Source of the DNA: Firmicutes bacterium ADurb.Bin146 | GTDB taxonomy: Bacteria > Bacillota > Clostridia > DUPQ01 | Length of the DNA: 64,000 nucleotides | Direction of reading: 5' to 3' | Assembly: GCA_002070475.1 (NCBI GenBank) | Contig: MWDI01000034.1 | Coordinates: 1 to 64,000, forward strand | In this document: positions 8,504 through 16,720 of the stretch, piece by piece | Layout of the letters: every line of letters starts with the position of its first letter | Numbering within the stretch: the stretch's first letter is position 1 | Position numbers and translations under genes: made by a program | The notes under the pieces: model-generated | Database searches by the model: none | What the model was told of the DNA's origin: nothing | The model's input: only the letters and a program-made list of their open reading frames with translations

Positions 8504-9998
8504 GCTAAAAAAGAATCTTTTCTTTAAGGTTTTAGCGGTAGTTATTGCCATAATTATATGGTTTATAGTCTCTGTTAATAACAATCCTGTAGAGGTAAAA
8601 ACTATTTCCATTCCGATTCAGATACAAAATGAAAGGAATCTTACATTAAGAAATCTTAAAATAGTAAACAGTTTTGATAACTTTATAGATATTCAGATAA
8701 AAGGCGCGGCTACTGAAGTGAGTAAGGTTGTTGCTTCGGATTTTTCTGCATATGTCGATTACACTGAGATAATAAATGAAAATGTTACAGAACTCACTGT
8801 GAAAGGAATTAATTACAACGGAAATGCGAAAATTACATTTTCCAATAAAGAAGAAGATGCAAAAAAAATAATAAAAGTAGAAAGAATTACATCTTCCGAG
8901 TTCCCAGTAACTGTAAAGTTTAACGGTGCTTTAATGGAAGGATATGAACTTGTAGCTTATTCGGTTACTCCTAATATACAGTCGATAAGCGATGTTACTT
9001 CTATGATAGTAGGTATAGGAAGCATACAGGTGGACATAGATCTTGATAATGCAACACAGTCTTTCACTTTGAGAAAAGCCTGCGTTGTTTATGATAAAAG
9101 CATGCGTATTATGAATGAATATACAAATACTATTACTGTTGATGTTAACGTTATCATAGGCAAGAAAGTCAACATATCAAGCAGATTATCAGGAACATCA
9201 GATCTTAATGAAAATTACATGTATATAAGCAATTCATTGGAATATAGTCAGGCAATTATTGTGGGTGACAATTCTGTAATAAAAGATATCAATACGATTT
9301 ATACAAAAACAGTGGATATTTCTGGAAAAACTGAGTCATTTGCATACGAAGCAGAACTTGATGTACCTTCAAACATCAGAGTATACACCATAAATAATGT
9401 TCTGAATGCAAACAACAAAGTACGTATGAATATTATTATCGAGCAATTAATAACAAAAAAATTTGAATTTGGTATAGAAGAATTAACTATCAGGAATAAG
9501 AATATCCTGCAAGAGTATACATTAAAAGAAGATATTTTCAGTCTGACATTAAAAGGACGCGCATTAACAATATCAACAATAACAAAAGAACAGATTACTC
9601 CATATATTGATGTTCTTAATTTAGATGACGGTGCTAAGAAGTTAAAAGTAAATATACTTTCTCTTGGCAGCAATATAACATTATCTGATTCTTCTGTACT
9701 TGAGGTATATATTGAAACAATTGCTACATATTCTATTGACAGCAGTAAGATTGTGCTGACAAATGTAGATAACAATCTTAGTTATTTTTTACAAGCTGAA
9801 ACCTTTAATATGAAGCTGGTCGGTCTTGGTAATGATATATCTAATACTGATATTTCAGAAATGAAATTCTATATAAACGTACAAGATCTTACCGAAGGCA
9901 TGCATATTGTAGATGTTATTGTAAGAGATAGTAATCTTCCACAAGGTGTAAGGCTTTATGAGGATATCCAGATTGCGGTCAATGTGACCAGACAGTAG
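8493..9998 (+). CDS. cdaR: YbbR-domain protein CdaR, regulator of CdaA
   Basis: About 501 residues from ATG 8493, preceded by a TAGGAAAA site; a TTG at 8475 would add six residues. One membrane anchor (about residues 12-30, VLAVVIAIIIWFIVSV) is followed by an extracytoplasmic tail made of four or five YbbR modules of about 80-100 residues, recognisable by recurring segments such as VEVKTISIPIQI, FPVTVKF and a late GMHIVDVIV. CdaR binds CdaA at the membrane and modulates c-di-AMP synthesis. The 11-base overlap with cdaA suggests translational coupling. Confidence 0.9.
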   Translation: MWSKLKKNLFFKVLAVVIAIIIWFIVSVNNNPVEVKTISIPIQIQNERNLTLRNLKIVNSFDNFIDIQIKGAATEVSKVVASDFSAYVDYTEIINENVTELTVKGINYNGNAKITFSNKEEDAKKIIKVERITSSEFPVTVKFNGALMEGYELVAYSVTPNIQSISDVTSMIVGIGSIQVDIDLDNATQSFTLRKACVVYDKSMRIMNEYTNTITVDVNVIIGKKVNISSRLSGTSDLNENYMYISNSLEYSQAIIVGDNSVIKDINTIYTKTVDISGKTESFAYEAELDVPSNIRVYTINNVLNANNKVRMNIIIEQLITKKFEFGIEELTIRNKNILQEYTLKEDIFSLTLKGRALTISTITKEQITPYIDVLNLDDGAKKLKVNILSLGSNITLSDSSVLEVYIETIATYSIDSSKIVLTNVDNNLSYFLQAETFNMKLVGLGNDISNTDISEMKFYINVQDLTEGMHIVDVIVRDSNLPQGVRLYEDIQIAVNVTRQ

Positions 9999-10005
9999 GG
10001 AGCGC

Positions 10006-11583
10006 ATGGGAAAATTTATACTAAATGAAATAAATGTTCCTGTAAAGGAAGCATATGGTGCTGATATAAAAAGTATCGTTCTGGAAAAGGCATACTCAAT
10101 AGTTAATGATAGAAACATACGATTTATTTCATTTGAAAAAAAATCTATTGATGCTCGACATCCAGGCAATATCTGTTATGTTATCAGTGCGGTATTTGAA
10201 GCAGAAGATGCTTTAATAACTAGAAAGAATCTTAAGGAATATAAATCTTTTGAATATGGCACACTTATCACTGGAAATATTAAGATAAAAAGTCCGGTTA
10301 TAATCGGAGCGGGACCAAGCGGATTATTTGCTGCATATCTTTTGTCTGAATATGGTTTTAAACCCATTATTATTGAGAGAGGAAAAGATATTGAAAGAAG
10401 ACATAATGATGTAATATCTTTTTTTAATAACGGTAATCTGAACACTGAATCAAATATTCAGTTTGGAGAAGGTGGTGCAGGAGCATATTCAGATGGCAAG
10501 CTTGTTACAAGGATAAACGACCCAAGATGCTCTTTTGTCCTAAATATACTGCATGAAATGGGAGCAGATGAATCCATCCTATATGATGCCAAGCCACATA
10601 TAGGCTCAGATATCTTAAAAACTGTTGTATCTTCAATAAGAAATAAAATTATAAAAAATGGTGGCACGTTCATGTTTGATACCAAAGCGACAGATATTTC
10701 TTTTGACATAAATAACAGAATCTGCGGTATTACGGTTAATTATGAAACATATATTGAATGTGATGTAGTTGTATTAGCGATTGGACATTCAGCACGTGAC
10801 ACATATGAGATGCTTTTTAAAAAAGGAATTAGCATGTCCTCAAAACCTTTTTCTGTCGGTTACCGAATTGAGCATCTTCAAGCTGATATAAATGAATGCA
10901 GATATAAGAAGCAAGCGAAATATATACCATATAATGCAGAGTATCAGCTTTTTGATAAAACAAGTGATAAGGGTGTTTATACATTCTGTATGTGTCCGGG
11001 AGGGTTTGTAATTAACGCTTCATCAGAAGAAGGCTGTCTTGCAACAAATGGTATGAGTTTTAAAGATAGATCAGGCATAAATGCAAATAGCGCATGGGTA
11101 GTATCTGTTGATAAATCTGATTATGGTTCAGACCACCCTCTAGCAGGTATAGAATTTCAAAGAATTATTGAAAAGAAAGCATTTGAAATAGGTAATGCGA
11201 ACTATGTTGCAGGAGTTCAGAGCTTAAAAGGGTTTATTGAAAAAAAAGTAAAGAGATCAAACAGTATTACTCCAACTATTAGACCTGGTTTTATATATGC
11301 GGACCTAAGCGGTATATACAGTGAAAAACTGTATTCATCATTGTGTTCGTCGATAACCTCATTTCAAAAGAAACTCAATTGTTTTGATAAGGGAGTGTTG
11401 ACTGCTTGTGAGACACGTACAAGTTCACCTGTAAATATTGAAAGGGAAGAAGATTTTTCAGCAAAAGGTTACACAAACCTTTTTCCATGCGGTGAAGGAT
11501 CAGGCAAAGCGGGGGGGATAATGTCTGCTGCAGTGGATGGTTTAAAAATTGCTGAATCGATAATAAAAAAGTTTATAATTTAG
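10006..11583 (+). CDS. FAD-dependent dehydrogenase (COG2509 type)
   Basis: 525 residues. The dinucleotide fold is marked by VIIGAGPSGLFAAYLL (GxGxxG at 101-106), followed by the family hallmarks GGAGAYSDGKL, a central GHSARDTYE and CxxxETRTSSPV, and a C-terminal PCGEGSGKAGGIMSAAVDG where FAD contacts are expected. The N-terminal 90 or so residues form the small domain typical of this COG. The substrate is not known. It lies 7 bases after cdaR and 18 bases before glmM, an arrangement that recurs in Clostridia, so it probably shares their transcript even though its function in wall synthesis is unproven. Confidence 0.8.
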   Translation: MGKFILNEINVPVKEAYGADIKSIVLEKAYSIVNDRNIRFISFEKKSIDARHPGNICYVISAVFEAEDALITRKNLKEYKSFEYGTLITGNIKIKSPVIIGAGPSGLFAAYLLSEYGFKPIIIERGKDIERRHNDVISFFNNGNLNTESNIQFGEGGAGAYSDGKLVTRINDPRCSFVLNILHEMGADESILYDAKPHIGSDILKTVVSSIRNKIIKNGGTFMFDTKATDISFDINNRICGITVNYETYIECDVVVLAIGHSARDTYEMLFKKGISMSSKPFSVGYRIEHLQADINECRYKKQAKYIPYNAEYQLFDKTSDKGVYTFCMCPGGFVINASSEEGCLATNGMSFKDRSGINANSAWVVSVDKSDYGSDHPLAGIEFQRIIEKKAFEIGNANYVAGVQSLKGFIEKKVKRSNSITPTIRPGFIYADLSGIYSEKLYSSLCSSITSFQKKLNCFDKGVLTACETRTSSPVNIEREEDFSAKGYTNLFPCGEGSGKAGGIMSAAVDGLKIAESIIKKFII

Positions 11584-11601
11584 GTTTGAAGGAGGTAGGG
11601 A

Positions 11602-12948
11602 ATGGGTAAAATTTTCGGTACAGATGGCGCGAGGGGTATAGCTAATAAGGAATTGACAGTTAGCCTTGCATTTAACTTGGGAAAAGCTGGAGCTTTTGTA
11701 TTGGCAGGAGAAAGCAATCATTTACCTAAGATACTTATCGGAGCTGATACTAGGATTTCATCTGATATGCTTATGTCAGCCACAGAAGCGGGATTATGCG
11801 CTATGGGTGCTAATGTGATAAGAGCAGGCGTAGTGACTACTCCTGCAGTCGCATATCTTACTAAACTATATTCTTGTGATGCAGGTATTGTAATATCCGC
11901 TTCACATAATTCATATGAGTATAACGGTATTAAGTTCTTTAACAGAGATGGATTCAAGCTTCCTGACGAGACAGAAGACCAGATAGAAAGGATAATTACT
12001 GGAGAAGGCGGAGGAAGCATTAAAACACATGATGCGATTGGCAGGATATATAAAGAGGTACAGTGCATCAAAGCATACTCTGATTTTCTGTTAGGACAAT
12101 GTAGTTCTAATATTTCTAAGCTAAAGGTGCTTCTTGATTGTGCTAACGGAGCAGCAAGCGAAATCGCACCTGATGTTTTTAAAAAAGCAGGATGCAATAT
12201 TTCACATATCTATTCGCAACCTAACGGATTGAATATTAATAAGGATTGCGGATCTACACATATCAGTAATTTAGCTAATGAAGTTGTAAAGGGTGGTTTT
12301 GATATAGGTTTCGCTTATGATGGCGATGCTGACAGGTTGCTTGCTGTATCAGAAAAAGGTGAAATTATAGATGGCGATGTGCTAATGTCTGCTTTGACGC
12401 TTTTTTTGAAAAATAAAGGATTACTATATAAAGATACTTTAGTGGTAACTGAAATGAGTAATATGGGTGTAGATGTATTTGGAAAAAAGAATTCTGTCAA
12501 GATAGTAAGAACAAAAGTTGGAGACAGGTATGTGGTAGAGGAAATGCAAAAAAGCGGTTATGCTATCGGCGGAGAACAGTCAGGACATATAATCCTGCTT
12601 CCATTCAGTACAACAGGTGATGGTATTCTTGCATCATTGAAAATTGCTCAAATACTTGCAGAAAATAAATTAAAAGCAAGCAACTTTTTTGAAATCATGA
12701 AACCTCTTCCACAGGTGTTAATTAATGTAAGAATTAACAATGAAATGAAAACCGAACTGAAAAATGATAATGAGATTCAAACATTATATAGAAAAGTTAC
12801 AGACGAGCTTGATGGGAATGGAAGAATAGTACTAAGGGTTTCAGGAACAGAACCCGTTATTAGGGTTATGATAGAAGGTGAGGATCTCGAACTCATCGAA
12901 AACAGGGCTAAGCTTATAGCTGATAAGATAAAACAAAAATTAAATTAA
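11602..12948 (+). CDS. glmM: Phosphoglucosamine mutase GlmM
   Basis: 448 residues, standard size. The N-terminus is the typical FGTDGARGIAN; the active-site serine is Ser101 in ISASHNSYEYNG; the magnesium loop is DGDADR (240-245); the sugar-binding loop is GGEQSGHI; and the C-terminal phosphate site is RVSGTEPVIRVM. It converts glucosamine-6-phosphate to glucosamine-1-phosphate for UDP-GlcNAc and peptidoglycan. Strong GAAGGAGGTAGGGA ribosome site. It is the last gene of the cda cluster; glmS, which often follows, is absent here. GlmM is known to bind and inhibit CdaA in several Bacillota. Confidence 0.95.
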   Translation: MGKIFGTDGARGIANKELTVSLAFNLGKAGAFVLAGESNHLPKILIGADTRISSDMLMSATEAGLCAMGANVIRAGVVTTPAVAYLTKLYSCDAGIVISASHNSYEYNGIKFFNRDGFKLPDETEDQIERIITGEGGGSIKTHDAIGRIYKEVQCIKAYSDFLLGQCSSNISKLKVLLDCANGAASEIAPDVFKKAGCNISHIYSQPNGLNINKDCGSTHISNLANEVVKGGFDIGFAYDGDADRLLAVSEKGEIIDGDVLMSALTLFLKNKGLLYKDTLVVTEMSNMGVDVFGKKNSVKIVRTKVGDRYVVEEMQKSGYAIGGEQSGHIILLPFSTTGDGILASLKIAQILAENKLKASNFFEIMKPLPQVLINVRINNEMKTELKNDNEIQTLYRKVTDELDGNGRIVLRVSGTEPVIRVMIEGEDLELIENRAKLIADKIKQKLN

Positions 12949-13092
12949 CAAAAATTGAATATTTTGCAATTGTGTTATTCATATTCTTCATAATGAATAC
13001 TCATGAACAAGTAAAAAGCAAGTATTAATAGGGTAAAAAGCCATATTTACATAAATTGTGTCTTAAATGTGAACTCAACATGAAAAAATGCG

Positions 13093-13121
13093 TTGACACT
13101 CTTTCATACGCGTGATATTAT
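13093..13121 (+). promoter_or_regulatory. Near-consensus sigma-A promoter of the opp operon
   Basis: TTGACA (13093-13098), exactly 17 bases, TATTAT (13116-13121). The transcript leader before the binding-protein gene would be about 42 bases. Confidence 0.8.
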
Positions 13122-13169
13122 GTTTAAAACTTTAGTTATAAAGATTTACTATTATGAGGAGGTAAAATT

Positions 13170-15605
13170 ATGAAGTTTAAAACAAAGAGTATACTTAGCA
13201 TCATGCTTGTAGTGATTCTTTGCATAGGTATGTTAGCAGGTTGTACGCCAAAAGCTAAAAAAGGCGAAGCTACCATACTGACTCCACTGGTTGTCGCATA
13301 CGATCCTTTCAGTGGCAAGTTCAGCCCATTCTTCGCAGACACAGCATATGATGTTGATGTTGCTGGGATGACACAAGTTGGACTTATGACAACAGATAGG
13401 GTAGGCGGTGTTATTTACAACGCAATAAAGGGAGAAACGGTTAACTATAATGGAACCGATTATCTCTATAAAGGCGTTTCTGATTTAAAAGTCACATATG
13501 ACGAGAAATCAGACACTACAGTTTATCGTGCGACTATCAGAAATGATGTTGCGTTTTCAGACGGACATATAATGGATATCGATGACGTTTTATTCACATA
13601 TTACGTTCTTTGCGATCCTTCATATACCGGATCAACAACGTTATCATCATACAATATACTTGGTTTACAGAACTATCAGACACAGACAACTGATGCAGTT
13701 TATGACAAGTATGTTGAAATAGTTGATGCAATCTACGCTGCAGGCGAAGACCATGAATGGTCAGCATCAGACACTTGGACAAAAGAACAGCAGGATGGAT
13801 TCTGGGCTATTCTTAATGATGAGTGGAAAAATGACGTCGGAGCAATAGTTAATTATGTTATTGCAAAGTACCTTGCATATGCAGACCAAGGATACTTCCC
13901 ATACTCAAGTGCTGAAATTTCAGCTTCTGAAGGCATGAAGATAGCATTTGCTATGAGAATGTGGGGATTTGCTTCACCGGAAGGAACTACTCTTAAAACA
14001 GCAGTTCTTGAAAAAACATTTGATATGGCTGCAGGGCAATTTCCGACATTGGACGATTTCTTCCTGGAAACAAAAGAAGCTTATGGCGGAAACCCGGAAG
14101 AATATTGGGATGTTGAAGCAGCTGATGATACTGATGTAGTTTCTCCAGCAAAGTCAAAATTCATATATGAATACGGCTCAAAAGACGAAGCTATGGGAAC
14201 TGAAGGAATCAAGAGCATTACCGGTATAAAGAGAGTTAATAACCGTACAGTTGAAGTTACTACTAAAGGATATGAAGCATCTGCTATCTACTCTATACTT
14301 GGTATATCAATATCTCCAATGCACTATTATGGAGATGAAAGCCTTTATGACTATAAGAATGGAAGTTATGGATTCCCATTCGGTGATCTTTCAATGATAC
14401 AGGCTAAAACTTCTAATCCAATGGGTGCAGGCGCATATAAGTTCGTTAAGTACGAGGATAAAGTTGTTTATTTCGAAGCTAACGAATATTACTACAAAGG
14501 ATGCCCGAAGGTTAAATACATTCAATTCAAAGAAGTCGGCGAATCTGACAAGATCAGTTCTCTCGCTTCCGGTGCAGTTGATGTTGCAAATCCAAGCGGC
14601 AGTAAAGTTAAATTTAACGAAATCCGTTCATATAACTCAAACGGACAGCTTGATGGAAATGTAATCACTACAAGTTCTGTTAACAATCTCGGATATGGAT
14701 ATATCGGATTAAATGCTGATACAGTTAGAGTAGGAACAGATTCCGCTTCTACAGAATCCAAGAATTTAAGAAAAGGAATTGCTACACTTCTTGCAGTTTA
14801 TCGTGATGTTGCTATCAACAGCTATTATGGTGATGCTGCAGCAGTTATCAACTATCCTATTTCTAATACTTCTTGGGCAGCTCCTCAGAAATCTGATGCT
14901 GACTACAAAGTAGCATTCTCAACAGACGTAGATGGAAATGCTATTTACACTGCGGAAATGGATGCGGAAGCAAAATATGCTGCAGCATTACAAGCAGCTA
15001 TTGGATACTTCAAGGCAGCTGGTTATACATGGAATGAATCTTCTAAGAAATTTACAGCAGCTCCTGCAGGTGCAAGCTTGACTTACGAAGCTTTAATACC
15101 TGGCGATGGCGCAGGAGATCATCCTAACTTCCAGGTTCTCACAAATACAGCTGAAGCTCTTAAGAAGATAGGCATTACGCTTGAAGTTAACGACTTAGCT
15201 GATTCATCTGTTCTTTGGGAAAGACTTGATGCAGGAACACAGGAATTGTGGACAGCTGCATGGGGTTCAACAATTGATCCTGATATGTATCAGGTATATC
15301 ATAGTTCAGGTATAGTAGGTAAAGGCGGATCAGATTCCAACCATTACCACATTGCTGATTCAGAACTTGATAACCTCATTGTCGAAGCTCGTAAGTCTGA
15401 CGACCAGACATACAGAAAATCAGTTTATAAAGCTTGCTTAGACCTGATTATTGACTGGGCAGTCGAAGTACCTTCATATCAAAGACAGAACATTATCGTG
15501 TTCAGCACCGAAAGAGTGAATATTGATACAGTTACACCTGATATCACTACATTCTGGGGTTGGATGAATGATATTGAACTTCTTGAAGTTTATGAAGCAA
15601 ATTAA
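13170..15605 (+). CDS. Oligopeptide-type ABC transporter substrate-binding lipoprotein (SBP_bac_5), oversized
   Basis: 811 residues, against about 520-600 for ordinary OppA/DppA. The signal peptide ends in the lipobox LAGC with Cys25 as lipid anchor, so the mature protein sits on the outer face of the membrane. Family landmarks are FSDGHIMDIDDVLFTYY near 130-145, a NPMGAGAYKFVKY segment around 415 and a late WGSTIDPD. The extra length lies between the first lobe and the NPMGAGAY segment (about residues 160-370, rich in Trp, Asp and Glu). It starts the operon with two permeases and two ATPases. Strong AGGAGG site. Peptides are the default ligand guess; oligosaccharides are possible. Confidence 0.9.
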   Translation: MKFKTKSILSIMLVVILCIGMLAGCTPKAKKGEATILTPLVVAYDPFSGKFSPFFADTAYDVDVAGMTQVGLMTTDRVGGVIYNAIKGETVNYNGTDYLYKGVSDLKVTYDEKSDTTVYRATIRNDVAFSDGHIMDIDDVLFTYYVLCDPSYTGSTTLSSYNILGLQNYQTQTTDAVYDKYVEIVDAIYAAGEDHEWSASDTWTKEQQDGFWAILNDEWKNDVGAIVNYVIAKYLAYADQGYFPYSSAEISASEGMKIAFAMRMWGFASPEGTTLKTAVLEKTFDMAAGQFPTLDDFFLETKEAYGGNPEEYWDVEAADDTDVVSPAKSKFIYEYGSKDEAMGTEGIKSITGIKRVNNRTVEVTTKGYEASAIYSILGISISPMHYYGDESLYDYKNGSYGFPFGDLSMIQAKTSNPMGAGAYKFVKYEDKVVYFEANEYYYKGCPKVKYIQFKEVGESDKISSLASGAVDVANPSGSKVKFNEIRSYNSNGQLDGNVITTSSVNNLGYGYIGLNADTVRVGTDSASTESKNLRKGIATLLAVYRDVAINSYYGDAAAVINYPISNTSWAAPQKSDADYKVAFSTDVDGNAIYTAEMDAEAKYAAALQAAIGYFKAAGYTWNESSKKFTAAPAGASLTYEALIPGDGAGDHPNFQVLTNTAEALKKIGITLEVNDLADSSVLWERLDAGTQELWTAAWGSTIDPDMYQVYHSSGIVGKGGSDSNHYHIADSELDNLIVEARKSDDQTYRKSVYKACLDLIIDWAVEVPSYQRQNIIVFSTERVNIDTVTPDITTFWGWMNDIELLEVYEAN

Positions 15606-15618
15606 TACAAAATCCTAA

Positions 15619-15656
15619 AAAAAAAGGAAAGCCCGCTGTTGACGGTGGGCTTTCCT
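15619..15656 (+). terminator. Hairpin between binding protein and permease genes, likely partial terminator
   Basis: GGAAAGCCC...GGGCTTTCC pairs perfectly (15626-15634 with 15647-15655) around a GC-containing 12-base loop, preceded by an A-run and followed by a short T-rich tail. Such hairpins after binding-protein genes usually reduce read-through into permeases and stabilise the upstream message. Confidence 0.7.
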
Positions 15657-15717
15657 TATGTATATAATAATAGATAAACTGCGCGGTAAAGCACAGTTTT
15701 AGTAAGGAGTAACATTA

Positions 15718-16707
15718 ATGTGGAAGTTTTTAGTTAGACGTATATTATTGAGTATAGTTATACTTTTTTTCGTTTCATTAATAGTATACTTGATAATGCG
15801 TGCTCTACCTACATCATATGTTGAAGGATTAGCAAGGGAACGTGCATCGCTCCCAGGCGGGAAAAGCTACACAGAGTGGCTTCAACAGCTCAATCAGGTC
15901 TACCATTTGGATGGTGGCATCATTGAAGGATTTTTTGGCTGGTTAAAGGATTCATTGCTCAAAGGTGAATTCGGTGATTCTTGGAAATACAATATTCCTG
16001 TTGTACAAAAGTTTAAAGAAGTAATATGGGATTCATTTACATTAGGCATTATTTCTTTGATTTTTGAATTGATAATAGCAATACCTTTAGGTATATTAGC
16101 AGCAAGAAAGCAATATAGCAGGACGGACTATGCAGTAAGTGTATTTGCTCTAATAGGTATTTCTTTACCTTCATTTTTCTTTGCAACCCTTTTGAAATTA
16201 GGATTTTCTTATAAATTAGGGTGGTTTGAACCAGTAGGAAAAGTAAGCAGGTTTTATGACCAGCTTACACCCATAGGACAGTTTTTCGATGTAGCATCAC
16301 ATTTTGTATTACCAGTAATGACTTTGACAATAGTAAGCATAGGCTTTTTAATGAGATATACAAGAACAAATATGTTGGAAGTTTTAAATTCTGATTACAT
16401 CAGGACTGCCAGAGCAAAAGGACTTCCTGAAAGCAAGGTAATTAACAAGCATGCTTTCAGAAATACCTTAATTCCAATAGTTACAATAGTAGGCGGAACT
16501 TTACCCGGACTGTTTGCAGGAGCAATGATCACAGAACAGCTCTTCTCCATACCCGGAATAGGTTTTACAGCATATCAGGCAATGATAATAGGAGATATAC
16601 CATTTTCCATGTTTTATTTGGTATTTTTAGCGACACTTACTCTTATAGGTACATTAATCTCCGACATATTATATGCTGTAGTTGACCCTAGAGTTAGGGT
16701 AAACTAG
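15718..16707 (+). CDS. Oligopeptide-type ABC transporter permease, OppB/DppB family
   Basis: 329 residues with about six membrane helices. The EAA loop that docks on the ATPases is SDYIRTARAKGLPESKV, followed by HAFRNTLIPIV; the ending LISDILYAVVDPRVR is typical of OppB/DppB. The periplasm-equivalent loop after helix 1 (about residues 35-100) is of normal size. Good AAGGAG site. It forms the heterodimeric channel with the following OppC-type protein. Confidence 0.92.
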   Translation: MWKFLVRRILLSIVILFFVSLIVYLIMRALPTSYVEGLARERASLPGGKSYTEWLQQLNQVYHLDGGIIEGFFGWLKDSLLKGEFGDSWKYNIPVVQKFKEVIWDSFTLGIISLIFELIIAIPLGILAARKQYSRTDYAVSVFALIGISLPSFFFATLLKLGFSYKLGWFEPVGKVSRFYDQLTPIGQFFDVASHFVLPVMTLTIVSIGFLMRYTRTNMLEVLNSDYIRTARAKGLPESKVINKHAFRNTLIPIVTIVGGTLPGLFAGAMITEQLFSIPGIGFTAYQAMIIGDIPFSMFYLVFLATLTLIGTLISDILYAVVDPRVRVN

Positions 16708-16720
16708 GAAGGAGGAGAAA

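Noticed and set aside
9299-9775. 158-residue minus-strand frame inside cdaR
   Set aside because: It lies wholly within a well-supported gene on the other strand, has no ribosome site and its protein resembles no family.
12960-13000. Terminator after glmM from the TATTCAT/ATGAATA inverted repeat
   Set aside because: The loop is 10 bases, the stem is AT-only and no T-run follows, so it does not look like an intrinsic terminator.
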